A stretch of DNA of 64,000 nucleotides. Origin: Nematocida homosporus (taxonomy: Eukaryota > Microsporidia). The position numbers and the translations under genes were made by a program. Where the stretch lies: NCBI RefSeq assembly GCF_024244095.1, contig NW_026250680.1:46816-110815 (forward strand). Direction: 5' to 3'. The notes below the pieces were generated by a model. It worked only from the letters and a program-made list of their open reading frames with translations. It was not told the DNA's origin and searched no databases. Shown piece by piece: positions 45,202 to 53,873 of this stretch (position 1 is its first letter; every line of letters begins with the position of its first letter).

Positions 45202-45912
45202 ATGGAGAAGTACTCTAACTTCTGTGACCCCACTACAGGCATCAATCCTTACACCCGAGATATCAAAAGACACATCACTTTACTTTCCCTCTTCACTACT
45301 CCAATTTTAGTTACCGTACTTATGCACTTACCCCGTTTTCTTTGGCAACTATTTACTGGAGGACTTCTAACTATTACGCCATCACCGAGTTTAGCTAAAG
45401 CCCGGACTCGTGGCGTATCTGTCTTTGCCTGTACTTACACCTCTCTTTTTGATACGCATGCTTTGTTCGCCCTTTTCAAACACCCGCGTATTTACTTACT
45501 GACTACTACAGCTACCTATACAGTCTCACGATTTAACGTCTTAACTAAAACACCCATGCCTCGACTTGAATCGGCTACTCCTGAAGCACCAATCATTCTC
45601 TTCCTTTCCGGCGGTCTAACTAACGGCCGTATTCTCCTAGATACACCCACCCGATCTATGTCCTACTTAAGTCTAACCCATACACCTCCACCAACGGATA
45701 TTAATCTATTCTCTCAAGTAACTCCACAGTTTTATTCATTATTACCAGCTTTAGCTTACCACTTTGTTTATTGTGCCATCTTTAAGAACCCACGAGTAGT
45801 TCCTAAATGGGCCGAAACACTACCAGATCTAGCCGATATAACCGGTCTAGATATTGCCAAAGGCTTCACTAATGAAACAACTGCCCAGTTTCTAAGCCGT
45901 CTTAGGCAATGA
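45202..45912 (+). CDS. PlsC/LPLAT-like membrane acyltransferase with degenerate catalytic motif
   Basis: A 236-residue protein. A membrane segment (LLSLFTTPILVTVLMHLPRFLW) occupies about residues 27-50. CTYTSLFDTHALF corresponds to the catalytic N-H-x4-D block of glycerolipid acyltransferases, with the histidine replaced by tyrosine. PIILFLSGGLTNGRILL corresponds to LFPEGTTTNG, with EG replaced by GG. A C-terminal ADITGLDIAKGFTNETTAQFL resembles the end of AUP1/Loa1-type members. The order and spacing fit the family, but the key catalytic residues are changed, so it may be inactive or only structural (AUP1-like). Start moved from GTG to ATG. Its 3' end overlaps the convergent BAR-like gene by 21 bases. 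Confidence 0.45.
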   Translation: MEKYSNFCDPTTGINPYTRDIKRHITLLSLFTTPILVTVLMHLPRFLWQLFTGGLLTITPSPSLAKARTRGVSVFACTYTSLFDTHALFALFKHPRIYLLTTTATYTVSRFNVLTKTPMPRLESATPEAPIILFLSGGLTNGRILLDTPTRSMSYLSLTHTPPPTDINLFSQVTPQFYSLLPALAYHFVYCAIFKNPRVVPKWAETLPDLADITGLDIAKGFTNETTAQFLSRLRQ

Positions 45913-46611
45913 ATCTCCAGCCATTGCATCAAAAGCATCACCAAAGAACGTCTTAAGCGCCCCACTAACCGTATTAGCAATCGCATACAACTCATCAGAA
46001 GAGATAAGGTCATTCATAGCTTGATGGGCCTCTTTAGTCGTTTCTACAAACTCAGCCTGAGCCTTTTCTGACTCATTAGGCCTGGCTGCTTCTACTACTT
46101 GTCTGGCTTCCAATACTTTTAGCCTCAATCCATCTATCTTGCCAATTTCCAATTTCAATTCTCTAAGACTATGAACAGCTCCAGATAAGGTTTCTTTCAT
46201 TTGAACTCGAGCAGCAGAAACTCTTTTAAGTGCTCCTGATAGATCAGAGAAACGATCAGCTGAATCACCACGGATGGAACTAGCTACTTCAGAAGCAGCT
46301 ACTGAAAGAGCACCAAAGACATCTGGATCCTCTTTAGCTGCTTCTGACTTTTCTTTAGGTTGTCTTTTAATGCTATCTTTAACAATCTCCAAACCAGAAT
46401 ACAACCCAGAAGTGATGTTCTCATAAAGAGAAACAGCTGAAAACGAATCAGCTAGGCTCTGTAACTCTATTTCGATCAAACGAATACCCGCCCGAGTCTT
46501 CCGATACTCTTCTTCGGTCTTAAGGTACTCTTCCGTATGGGCAGTCTTCTTATACTCACGAGTTAGCTTATCACGTAGCCTCGTTTTGATCTTGCTATAG
46601 CTAGTATTCAT
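45892..46611 (-). CDS. Coiled-coil protein, possibly BAR domain
   Basis: A 239-residue, almost entirely helical protein with no membrane segment. The N-terminus is basic (KIKTRLRDKLTREYKKT). Long helices follow, with ELQSLADSFSAVSLYENI near 50-68 and a heptad-rich region at about 135-205 (LKLEIGKIDGLRLKVLEARQVVEAARPNESEKAQAEFVETTKEAH). Three long helices of this size, with alternating charge, are what a BAR domain (membrane-curving dimer such as Rvs161) looks like, but I see no decisive signature. Its last 21 bases overlap the 3' end of the PlsC-like gene on the other strand. Confidence 0.45.
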   Translation of the reverse strand: MNTSYSKIKTRLRDKLTREYKKTAHTEEYLKTEEEYRKTRAGIRLIEIELQSLADSFSAVSLYENITSGLYSGLEIVKDSIKRQPKEKSEAAKEDPDVFGALSVAASEVASSIRGDSADRFSDLSGALKRVSAARVQMKETLSGAVHSLRELKLEIGKIDGLRLKVLEARQVVEAARPNESEKAQAEFVETTKEAHQAMNDLISSDELYAIANTVSGALKTFFGDAFDAMAGDSLPKTA

Positions 46612-47115
46612 ACAAATAAAGAAAAAGACATAGTTATAATTGGGTTGAGTTTAGTTGATATTAGTTGGTATTAGTTGATGCTAGTTAGTGCTGTAGTGGT
46701 GTTCTAGTGGGGTTAGTATTGGGTTGAGTTTAGTTGAGTTGGTATTGGGTTGTGTTTGGTTGTGTTTAGTTGAGTTTGAATTGGATTAGGATTGAGTTGT
46801 GGTGAGTTTAGTTTGAATTGAGTTGAGTTGAGTTGGTATGGTATTGACTTGGATTAGTATAGTATATAATTGGATTGGTATGGTATAGAATTGGATTAGT
46901 CTGATATAGAATTGGATTGGTGTAATACAATGTTAGTATGGCATAGTGTTTAGTTTGGGTTAGTATTGGATTGAGTTTAGTTTGGCACGGGATGGTAGTA
47001 TATGGAGTTAAGCTGGTATGGGGATAAGTTATTGGGTGGTGGATTGTAATGTAATAAAGTAAATGAGATAGTGGTGTGATTGTTTATTATCGGGTACAGG
47101 GGAGGGTTGGGTTGG
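46612..47115. other. Intergenic, 504 bases, entirely G+T-rich
   Basis: Built throughout from GTTGATATTAGTTGG, GGTTAGTATTGGG and GAATTGGATTGGTATGG words. It lies between two minus-strand genes (5' side of the BAR-like gene, 3' side of the coiled-coil gene). No gene seen. Confidence 0.7.
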
Positions 47116-48255
47116 TTATTTGCGGAGCTCGGATGCCCTCCTGACTCGGTCGCCGACTTTATGCATGTCGGAGTCATTACCCTTTTTAATGTCCTCAAGA
47201 AGTTCCTCTAGTTCTTGGAACTTCTTGGTCATTTCTTCGGTCTTCTTTTGCATTTCCTGGAAACTGGTGGCGGTAGATGATTCTGATTCTAGGCCAAAAG
47301 ATTCGGGATCGGGGGTAGGGGAAAGATCAAAATCGGGGCGGGGTTTTTGGATTTCGCGGCGTTTTTGCAGAATATTGGCATGGGCTAGTCTTTCTTTGTG
47401 TTGTGTTTCGGTACGAGCTAGTCTCTCTAGTTGTTTCATCAGTCGCTCCATTTCTTGGTTGCAGGCCGATAGAGCTGATTCACGTAGATCAGCTCGAGTT
47501 TTTAAACGTGTGTTTTGAATTTTGGCTATCTCTAAATCTCTTCTTAAGCTCTGGAGGGCATATTGTGCCTCTTCTGCACGGCGAGAAGCATCATCTGCTT
47601 CGGCTGCCTTTTCTTCGGCCAGTCGTTTTAATAGGGCCTTCTCGGCTTCGTGGGTTTCGGCGGCTGTTTGTTCAGCTGAGGTTTCAAGTAGTTGCTTAGT
47701 GATTTTCTTTTGGGAGGCCAGAGCTGCTTCTGTTTCTAATAGCCGCCGGCGAATAGTGGCGGCTTCTTCTCTTTGCTGGCGTAATTCGTTGGTAAGATCT
47801 TCAGTTGTTTGTTGTAAGTACTTAAGTTCGTGCTTTTTGGTTTTAGTGTTACTCGATATATCTTGTAGTTTGGCTGCTAGTTTCTCTTCTCGCTTTCTTA
47901 GTTCATCCGCTTCAGCTCGTAGACTCTTATTCTCATCAGCTACTGTACTGATGATTTTGACTAGTGATGGAGAAATACGTGAAGATTGCACAAACGAAGA
48001 TAGTAAATCAACCGGTAAATTATCAGTGGATTCATCTGATCGTGTGCTTAAGGACTTCAAGTAAGCGGCTAATTCGTCATATTGATGACTAAGTTGTTTC
48101 ATCAAACTCAAAACTTCAGGCAAGTCTTTCGCTGGCTGAGAAGTCTTAGCAGCAGAGGAGACACTCGCTGGCTGGGTAAGCAGTTTCTTAATGTTTTCTT
48201 CAGGAGAACTTAGTTCATCTAAGGAATCTTCATCCCGTCTACTCTGCATAGCCAT
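47116..48255 (-). CDS. Long coiled-coil protein, unknown function
   Basis: A 379-residue protein. Residues about 45-75 form a short helix, and a nearly continuous heptad coiled coil runs from about 105 to 290 (for example ENKSLRAEADELRKREEKLAAKLQDI and KRLAEEKAAEADDASRRAEEAQYALQSLRRDL). A second short coil at about 330-360 (MQKKTEEMTKKFQELEELLEDIKK) comes before the basic C-terminus. The N-terminus is Ser/Asp/Glu-rich and could be phosphorylated. No motor, SMC hinge or membrane segment is present. It could be a cytoskeletal, spindle-pole or vesicle-tether component; nothing in the sequence decides. An alternative ATG lies two codons downstream. Confidence 0.6.
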   Translation of the reverse strand: MAMQSRRDEDSLDELSSPEENIKKLLTQPASVSSAAKTSQPAKDLPEVLSLMKQLSHQYDELAAYLKSLSTRSDESTDNLPVDLLSSFVQSSRISPSLVKIISTVADENKSLRAEADELRKREEKLAAKLQDISSNTKTKKHELKYLQQTTEDLTNELRQQREEAATIRRRLLETEAALASQKKITKQLLETSAEQTAAETHEAEKALLKRLAEEKAAEADDASRRAEEAQYALQSLRRDLEIAKIQNTRLKTRADLRESALSACNQEMERLMKQLERLARTETQHKERLAHANILQKRREIQKPRPDFDLSPTPDPESFGLESESSTATSFQEMQKKTEEMTKKFQELEELLEDIKKGNDSDMHKVGDRVRRASELRK

Positions 48256-48658
48256 GTAGCTTAAAAATACTTTGTTCTAATAAGCAAACTTGAATGTGAA
48301 TTCGAATTCGAATTCCAATTTCAAATTAAGATTAAGTTGGTTTGAGTTGGGTTGGGTTGGGTGGGGTTGAGGTAGTATTATGTTAGTATTAAGTTAGGAT
48401 TAGAATTATTTTAGTTATCTTATATCAATTTGCAGTAGTTTAGATAGAGATTTAAGTACTTAAGTTACATTTATACTATACCTATTCTAGATAGTCTTTT
48501 ATTCAATTTAAATACTCAATTTATACCTTTATTCTGCCTAACTTGATTTACAGGCTTATTATGCCTACTTATCTGACATATCTAGCTGGTCATTACCCAG
48601 CTTAGTCATTCAAACTATGACATTTATTTTTTGGGCTAGGATATTGATAGCCAAATTT

Positions 48659-48674
48659 TTTCCTTTTTAGGAAA
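48659..48674. promoter_or_regulatory. CArG/Mcm1-like palindrome in long intergenic region
   Basis: TTTCC-TTTTTA-GGAAA, identical to the box upstream of RING protein A. It lies 404 bases upstream of the coiled-coil gene start; no secreted gene is adjacent. Confidence 0.4.
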
Positions 48675-48837
48675 TTTCCTTATTAAGACTTTTCCTATCC
48701 CGCCACAAGTAAAATTTACTAGTAAATTACTATACCCATCAAACACCACAACATACCCATTAAACACCACCTTATACTAACTAAATTGTAAGTTATAAGA
48801 CAAATTAGGCACTATTGATTTTCAAAATTTGTTTTGT

Positions 48838-48881
48838 GAAAATTCCGATTTAATCTAAACCCCGCCAAAATCGGAATTTTC
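48838..48881. repeat. Perfect 14-base inverted repeat with 16-base loop
   Basis: Left arm GAAAATTCCGATTT (48838-48851) and right arm AAATCGGAATTTTC (48868-48881) are exact complements around a 16-base A/C-rich loop. It could form a stem-loop in RNA or bind a dimeric factor. Confidence 0.75.
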
Positions 48882-49182
48882 TGCACCAATATCAATTTCA
48901 TCCTCTGCCATTCAAAATACTAGCTCAACTAAACAAACCATACACATAAAAACTTCTAAACCTTCTTTATTCCTCTTCAAATGACTGCCTAGCCACTAAT
49001 TTTACCCCAAAAAACCACCACAGCAACACCAAGCCATATAATAATACAAAAGCAGCCAAATATCAGTTCAATTTAAATAAACCATCCAATCACACTAACC
49101 CAAAACCCAACCTAATTTCAATCTTCTTACCAATCTAAACCCAACCCAACCCAACCCAACCTTCATCTTCATCAAATCCTAA

Positions 49183-49620
49183 CTACTTCCTACTCCTCTC
49201 CATGTACTTTAGCACTAAATACTTCAATTTCTCAAACAAGAAACAGTTCTCTTTCACACCATAAACCGGTTTTTGCTTGATATCAAACTCCTCTAAGAGT
49301 TTCTCAATGTTCTTATTCCAGTTATTCTTGTTAAATCCTAAGATAGATCCTAAAAACACAGGAGGATAAACAAAATCCTTATTAATATACTCATTGATTA
49401 GAATGAGCTTCTCTTGCTCTTCTAATCTCGCTACAATATTCAATTCTCCAAAGTGTCTTTTCACTACTATTTCTCTTGCTCGTTGCATTTTGCTTTGATT
49501 CCTTAATGCCCAAGCTAGCCACTCAACCAGCACTTCGTCCTCGGCTACATAACACATTCCAGAACCATCCCCACTAGTTTCAGTCTCTAATCCACCGTTG
49601 CTTTCTGCCTCACTACCCAT
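49183..49620 (-). CDS. Unknown small protein
   Basis: A 145-residue protein with no signal peptide or membrane segment. The first 25 residues are Gly/Ser/Glu-rich and disordered. The rest is a compact mixed fold (EDEVLVEWLAWALRNQSKM; KLILINEYINKDFVYPPVFLGSILGFNKNNWNKNIEKLLEEF; ENCFLFEKLKYLVLKYMER). The frame is tight against the Zuotin gene: 26 bases separate the two start codons. Codon use looks like that of its neighbours, supporting a real gene. No family recognised. Confidence 0.55.
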   Translation of the reverse strand: MGSEAESNGGLETETSGDGSGMCYVAEDEVLVEWLAWALRNQSKMQRAREIVVKRHFGELNIVARLEEQEKLILINEYINKDFVYPPVFLGSILGFNKNNWNKNIEKLLEEFDIKQKPVYGVKENCFLFEKLKYLVLKYMERSRK

Positions 49621-49646
49621 ACTTAGATCTAAAAAATTTGGAGTGC

Positions 49647-50588
49647 ATGGATATCATTCGCTTCACTGGACAAAGCTCTTTAGTTGAGATAGAAAATCAA
49701 CCGCCAATTAGCAAGCCAAAGTTGAAACATCCAAAAGAATTATTTGCTCGGTATACAGTCGAACAGATAAGTAATTGGAAAAGTATTGATCTTTATTACA
49801 TTATGGGTATAGATCCCAATGAAGCCCAAACATTCACTGAGAGTCAGTTTAAAGATGCTTACAAAAAGCAAGCTAAACTGTTTCATCCGGATAGATTAGC
49901 TGCTTGTGGTTTACAAGATGGAGGTGCTTCGTTTATTGCTCTAAGTAAAGCACATCAGACTCTAAGTAGTCCGACAAGGAAGAGACAGTATGACCATGCT
50001 GTTTTTGATGAGAGTTTACCGGATGATCGTGAGTATACTCCAGTTGAGTTCTTTAGAGTTTTTGGTGAAGTCTTTGTGCGTAATTCTGTACTGAGTGGCA
50101 AACCTTATACTGTTTCTTTAGGAAATTTAGATACGATAGATAGTGATGTGGTTAGTTTTTATAAGTTTTGGCAAGCTTTTGAATCGATTAGATCTTTTGA
50201 ATTCTTATGTGAGAGTGAGGACTGTCCGAATCGTGAACTACGCCGGCATGTAGCCAATCAGAACAAGGAGTTGTTACAGGCTAAGAAGGCTGAGGATAAC
50301 ATGCGGATAAGGAAGTTAGTTAACTTAGCGATTAAACATGATCCACGCGTTAATAAGAAGAGTAAGCAACAAGGGCCTAGTACGCCTGTAACGGTTGATG
50401 CCGATGGGTGGAAGAGTACTGAGATGGAAGTCTTAACTAAGATAGCCAAAACTTATCCTAAAACAACTAGAGGCCGAGTAGACTTGATTATTTCCATGTT
50501 CCTCAAGAAGTTCCCTAGCCGTCAGAAACGAGAAGTCTTAGTTAAGCTTCTTAAACTAGAAGCACCACCAAAGAAGACCAGCAAGTAA
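49647..50588 (+). CDS. ZUO1: Zuotin-type ribosome-associated J-protein (Zuo1/DNAJC2)
   Basis: A 313-residue protein (yeast 433). Zuotin sits at the ribosome exit tunnel and stimulates Hsp70 on nascent chains. The J domain (about residues 47-115) keeps the HPD motif in KLFHPDRLA. The zuotin homology region follows: FYKFWQAFESIRSFEFL, then the charged ribosome-binding helix (NKELLQAKKAEDNMRIRKLVNLAIKHDPRV). Near 255-285 ADGWKSTEMEVLTKIAKTYPKTT looks like a SANT repeat, as in animal DNAJC2, rather than the yeast four-helix bundle. ATG at 49647 was chosen over TTG. The partner could be the Hsp70 at 20 kb; Ssz1 is not seen in the window. Confidence 0.88.
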   Translation: MDIIRFTGQSSLVEIENQPPISKPKLKHPKELFARYTVEQISNWKSIDLYYIMGIDPNEAQTFTESQFKDAYKKQAKLFHPDRLAACGLQDGGASFIALSKAHQTLSSPTRKRQYDHAVFDESLPDDREYTPVEFFRVFGEVFVRNSVLSGKPYTVSLGNLDTIDSDVVSFYKFWQAFESIRSFEFLCESEDCPNRELRRHVANQNKELLQAKKAEDNMRIRKLVNLAIKHDPRVNKKSKQQGPSTPVTVDADGWKSTEMEVLTKIAKTYPKTTRGRVDLIISMFLKKFPSRQKREVLVKLLKLEAPPKKTSK

Positions 50589-50858
50589 TAAACAAGTAAT
50601 CTTCATAATCTTTACTATCACAACCAACAATTATCTTATCTTATCTAAGCACATATACTATACTATACTATGTTTATTACTTTATTCAATAACCCCGATC
50701 AAGTTGAGTTAAGATTAAGTTAGTTAAGATTGGGTTAAGATAAGGTTGGATTGGATTGGGTTAGTAGCTAACTTCTTCAGCTCAACTTAATACCAAACTC
50801 AATTCAACTCAATACTAAACTAAACTCAACCCAACTCAATACTAAACTAAATACTAAG
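50589..50858. other. Intergenic between convergent Zuotin and CPSF30
   Basis: 270 bases: GATTAAGTTAGTTAAGATTGGGTTAAG words (50700-50765), then A+C-rich ACTCAATACTAAAC words. No gene seen. Confidence 0.55.
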
Positions 50859-51362
50859 TTAGTTGTACTCACGAATGGGCTGCCTGTTCATACGGCGGTG
50901 TTGATAGGCATGGGATTCGGAATAGTCAACTCCAGTATTATCAAACTTAGGATGGCCGTAAGGACAAGTAGGACCGGCAGGACAGAACCCGGCTTCATAA
51001 TTAAAACACATTCTCTTCTTGTAATGTCGGTTGCGACAACTACTACCATGCTTACAGAAGCCTCTAGTATACCAGATACACTCTTTACTCTTACTATTAG
51101 GATCTATATGTAAGAATAAACAGTCTTGATTACTGCACTCGCCATACTTAGAGAAGAACCAACATTCAGGCATCTTATCTAAAGCATAAACATGTAAGAA
51201 CTCACATGCATCTCCTTTTTTACATAGACCTCTTAACCAATGCTTACAAACAATGGCATTTTCAGGTCTTCTTCGTCTTTCTACCTCAACTAAGCCGAGT
51301 GATCCTCTAATCCACCCATCAAAATCAAACTTTATCGGAGTTTTGTTTGGATTACTTCCCAT
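50859..51362 (-). CDS. YTH1: CPSF30/Yth1 mRNA 3'-end processing factor with four CCCH fingers
   Basis: A 167-residue protein of the cleavage and polyadenylation factor, which recognises the AAUAAA signal. Four C-x7/8-C-x5-C-x3-H fingers are seen: CKHWLRGLCKKGDACEFLH (about residue 38), CWFFSKYGECSNQDCLFLH (66), CIWYTRGFCKHGSSCRNRH (92) and CFNYEAGFCPAGPTCPYGH (116). They match fingers 2 to 5 of yeast and human proteins, with the same linkers (KMPEC, HIDPNSK). Finger 1, expected before CKHWLRG, is missing; the segment there is RGSLGLVEVERRRRPENAIV. Zinc knuckles seen in some animal versions are also absent. Confidence 0.92.
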   Translation of the reverse strand: MGSNPNKTPIKFDFDGWIRGSLGLVEVERRRRPENAIVCKHWLRGLCKKGDACEFLHVYALDKMPECWFFSKYGECSNQDCLFLHIDPNSKSKECIWYTRGFCKHGSSCRNRHYKKRMCFNYEAGFCPAGPTCPYGHPKFDNTGVDYSESHAYQHRRMNRQPIREYN

Positions 51363-51683
51363 TCACTAAACTTTTGTAAATTTTAGCTATTAAGCTGTTG
51401 TAATCTCTGATTGTGCTTAGATTAGATTGTGTTTGTGTTGTGTTTGTGTTGTATTGGGTTTTGTTAGGTGTTGTATTCAGTTTTAATCAATTGTATTACG
51501 ATGTATTCAATGGTATTTAAATGAAATAAAGGATTAGTGCTGGATTGGTTTGTTGATTGGGTTTGGTTTGATTTGGGATTGAATCAATATGAGACATTAA
51601 ATCAATATGAGACTTTGAATCACGATAGAGTGTTTTGGTGGACACTAAAACCTAAATGAACATTGATGAAGACCTATGGTTTA
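51363..51683. other. Intergenic, G+T-rich
   Basis: GTGTTTGTGTTGTGTTTGTG repeats (51420-51470), then ATTGGTTTGTTGATTGGGTTTGG, and a repeated AATCAATATGAGAC (51584 and 51600). No gene seen. Confidence 0.6.
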
Positions 51684-53438
51684 TTAAGCGAAGGTTTGGG
51701 GTGCGGTATACGTACTGTTCGTAAGGATTAGAAGACGGGAATTGGCAATATCCCGAAGAGTGGTAGGAATAGGGAGTTTGTCAGGTATAGCTGCTTTTAG
51801 TCCTTGAAGAAGAACGTATAAGACGTCGTCAGCTAGCATGAGCTGGTCTTCAGACATAATCTGAGTAAGTCCATTGGGTTGGAGGTAGTCGCGGGCAAAT
51901 CGAGATTGAGAAATATGGATGGTGCCAACCTCCCAGTAGCAGTCTTCATTATTGATAATTAGTAGGTGCAGTAAGTTATCAACTAAGAAATACTTAACTG
52001 CTAGAGTAGCTGAGTTTAGTTCAGTAAAGAAGCCACGCGGCTTTGTTCTGGGTCTCGGGTTGGCATTGGTTCTCGGCTGTAATCTTCTTGAGTGCTGGGA
52101 TCTAGGCCGAGGATTAGATCGGGAATGCAATGGAGAGGTTGATGGCCTGGACTGAGGGTTAGCCCTAGTTGGTGGTGCATTAAACCGAACAGTTGGCTTA
52201 AATGGATAGGCCGAGGTAGCTATAACTTCTTGGGCATTCTTTTGCAGGGTTAGATTAGTTAAGCTAGTCATAGCACTTGTCCAAAGGTGTTCACTGACTG
52301 TAACGCGCGATGAATACTTCCCTTGATTGGCAAGTAACTTTCGGGCTATGAAAATAAGATCAGTTGAGACCCGCAACACTTTAGCATACTTGGCCAAAAT
52401 CTGAGCCTGTTCCGGTAATGGCACTAAAAGATCGTTTACTTTATCTAACGCCTCTTGAAACCCATCTCCAACTACATCCGAGAATTGTCTTTTCCGTACG
52501 AAAGAAGACTCAGCCCCTCGTTTCAATAAACTCTTCAGCTGCTCAATAGCATATATAGTCTTCTCAAGCATATCTGCCATCAATTGATACGAGTCATAGG
52601 ACATAATTGAGTTAAGTCGTAATAAAAGCTGGTATGAGTTCTGCATATCAACTATCAAATTAGTCACATTAACTAAAGGCAGTTCAAGCACTACTCCATC
52701 CGAGTCTTTCCAATGTTGGAAGTAAACATCACTAATCGTATGCAGAATTCTCAGATAAGTACTTTCCATCAGCAAGTACCGACAAGCTAGTTTAGAAAAG
52801 ACACCAGCCAAATACTCAGTTGAATAAGTCCGACTCAATGGTTTAATCAGCAAGGTATGATACAAATCATCAAAGACCGACCAATGCTGCTCGATTTCTT
52901 CTATCTGCCTAGTAAAATCCGGCATATCAAGACCGCCTTTCTGCCGACTGGGTTTCAACCCCGCAATCTGCCAGCTTAAGTCCAAAGTAAAGTAGTCCGT
53001 CTCAAGGGCAGCCATCAACTGCACTAACTTAAGTCGCCGACCATTAATCAAGTAGGCATAAGCCTGATAATTATCAAACCATACACCCCAATCACCGCCA
53101 TTCTCACCTTTCCGCCAACGCAATTCCGGTTTCTCAACCATACCATCCCAATCCTCTTCTGCCGTTCGTGTTCCTATCTTTGTTCTAGCATCTATCTTCA
53201 TAAGAGACTGGTGCATAAACACAATTTCATCAGGCGTCATCGCATGCATGGCCAAACGAAACCTTTCTAGTGGCCGCCGTACTTCCTTCACATTCTCACT
53301 TACCGTCCCAGCTTCAACTTCACTATCACTGCTTTGGGCACCAACCCATCCCAGCCAGCCCAGCCACAAACCCACTATAATCAGTCCTAGTTTACGCACA
53401 CGCCAATCGGATTTTCCAATCTCTACTAAATCTAGCAT
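51684..53438 (-). CDS. Secreted protein with Ser/Arg/Pro-rich segment, unknown function
   Basis: A 584-residue protein. Residues 16-34 (LGLIIVGLWLGWLGWVGAQ) form a strong signal peptide with a good cleavage site (VGA-Q). The body is helical (about 70-400) without Cys pairs, so it is not a RING member. Residues about 415-465 are rich in Ser/Arg/Pro/Asn (RPSTSPLHSRSNPRPRSQ). A folded C-terminal part follows (about 470-570). No C-terminal anchor is present. The start was moved from TTG at 53486 to ATG at 53438. Two CC-N6-GG palindromes lie 11 and 41 bases upstream. Host-facing function is inferred only from the signal peptide. Confidence 0.6.
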   Translation of the reverse strand: MLDLVEIGKSDWRVRKLGLIIVGLWLGWLGWVGAQSSDSEVEAGTVSENVKEVRRPLERFRLAMHAMTPDEIVFMHQSLMKIDARTKIGTRTAEEDWDGMVEKPELRWRKGENGGDWGVWFDNYQAYAYLINGRRLKLVQLMAALETDYFTLDLSWQIAGLKPSRQKGGLDMPDFTRQIEEIEQHWSVFDDLYHTLLIKPLSRTYSTEYLAGVFSKLACRYLLMESTYLRILHTISDVYFQHWKDSDGVVLELPLVNVTNLIVDMQNSYQLLLRLNSIMSYDSYQLMADMLEKTIYAIEQLKSLLKRGAESSFVRKRQFSDVVGDGFQEALDKVNDLLVPLPEQAQILAKYAKVLRVSTDLIFIARKLLANQGKYSSRVTVSEHLWTSAMTSLTNLTLQKNAQEVIATSAYPFKPTVRFNAPPTRANPQSRPSTSPLHSRSNPRPRSQHSRRLQPRTNANPRPRTKPRGFFTELNSATLAVKYFLVDNLLHLLIINNEDCYWEVGTIHISQSRFARDYLQPNGLTQIMSEDQLMLADDVLYVLLQGLKAAIPDKLPIPTTLRDIANSRLLILTNSTYTAPQTFA

Positions 53439-53448
53439 TAAGGTAAGA

Positions 53449-53464
53449 TTTCCGCAAAAGGAAT
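53449..53464. promoter_or_regulatory. CArG-like palindrome, proximal to secreted protein gene
   Basis: TTTCC-GCAAAA-GGAAT, 11 bases upstream of the ATG at 53438 on the minus strand. Weaker match (G and C inside the core). Confidence 0.4.
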
Positions 53465-53478
53465 ACTTAAAATTAGAA

Positions 53479-53494
53479 CTTCCCAAAAAGGAAA
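53479..53494. promoter_or_regulatory. CArG/Mcm1-like palindrome, distal to secreted protein gene
   Basis: CTTCC-CAAAAA-GGAAA, 41 bases upstream of the ATG at 53438. It forms a pair with the box at 53449, centres 30 bases apart. Confidence 0.5.
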
Positions 53495-53873
53495 TACGGC
53501 TAACCCAACCCCTATTTTAAATTATGTTCAGATAAATACCACCCCAAAAATCACCCAATCCTTTTGATTAACTTAAATAAAGATTTTGATTTATATACTA
53601 ACTTAACCTAACCTAACCCAACCCCATCTTAATCTCCACAAAACAAAGCACCGTCCATCTAAAACACCACCAGCCAAAATAAACCCTATCCAGCCCAAAA
53701 CTAAAGCAAACCAAAACCAACCCAGCCACAAATCAAAATAACAACCAAATCATAACCAAATCAAAATAAACAACAATAACAACATCTATACCAACCCAAT
53801 ATCGCACTAATACCACCCAAAACCCCCCCAAAGTCCAATTTTACTATTTATTTTGCAAGAATTTGCTCTGTCT

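Larger units (their letters stand above)
48256..49182. other. Intergenic, 927 bases, the longest gap, with CArG-like box and inverted repeat
   Basis: It contains GAATTCGAATTCGAATTC near 48298, a G+T-rich block (48330-48420), the CArG-like box at 48659, a perfect 14-base inverted repeat (48838-48881) and A+C-rich words (48990-49170). I find no frame or RNA gene. Confidence 0.6.
53439..53873. other. Divergent promoter region, A+C-rich, with two CArG-like boxes
   Basis: 435 bases between the secreted protein and Chd1. CArG-like boxes at 53449 and 53479. From 53520 on the strand is A+C-rich (ACCAACCCAGCC and CAAATCATAACC words). No gene seen. Confidence 0.65.
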
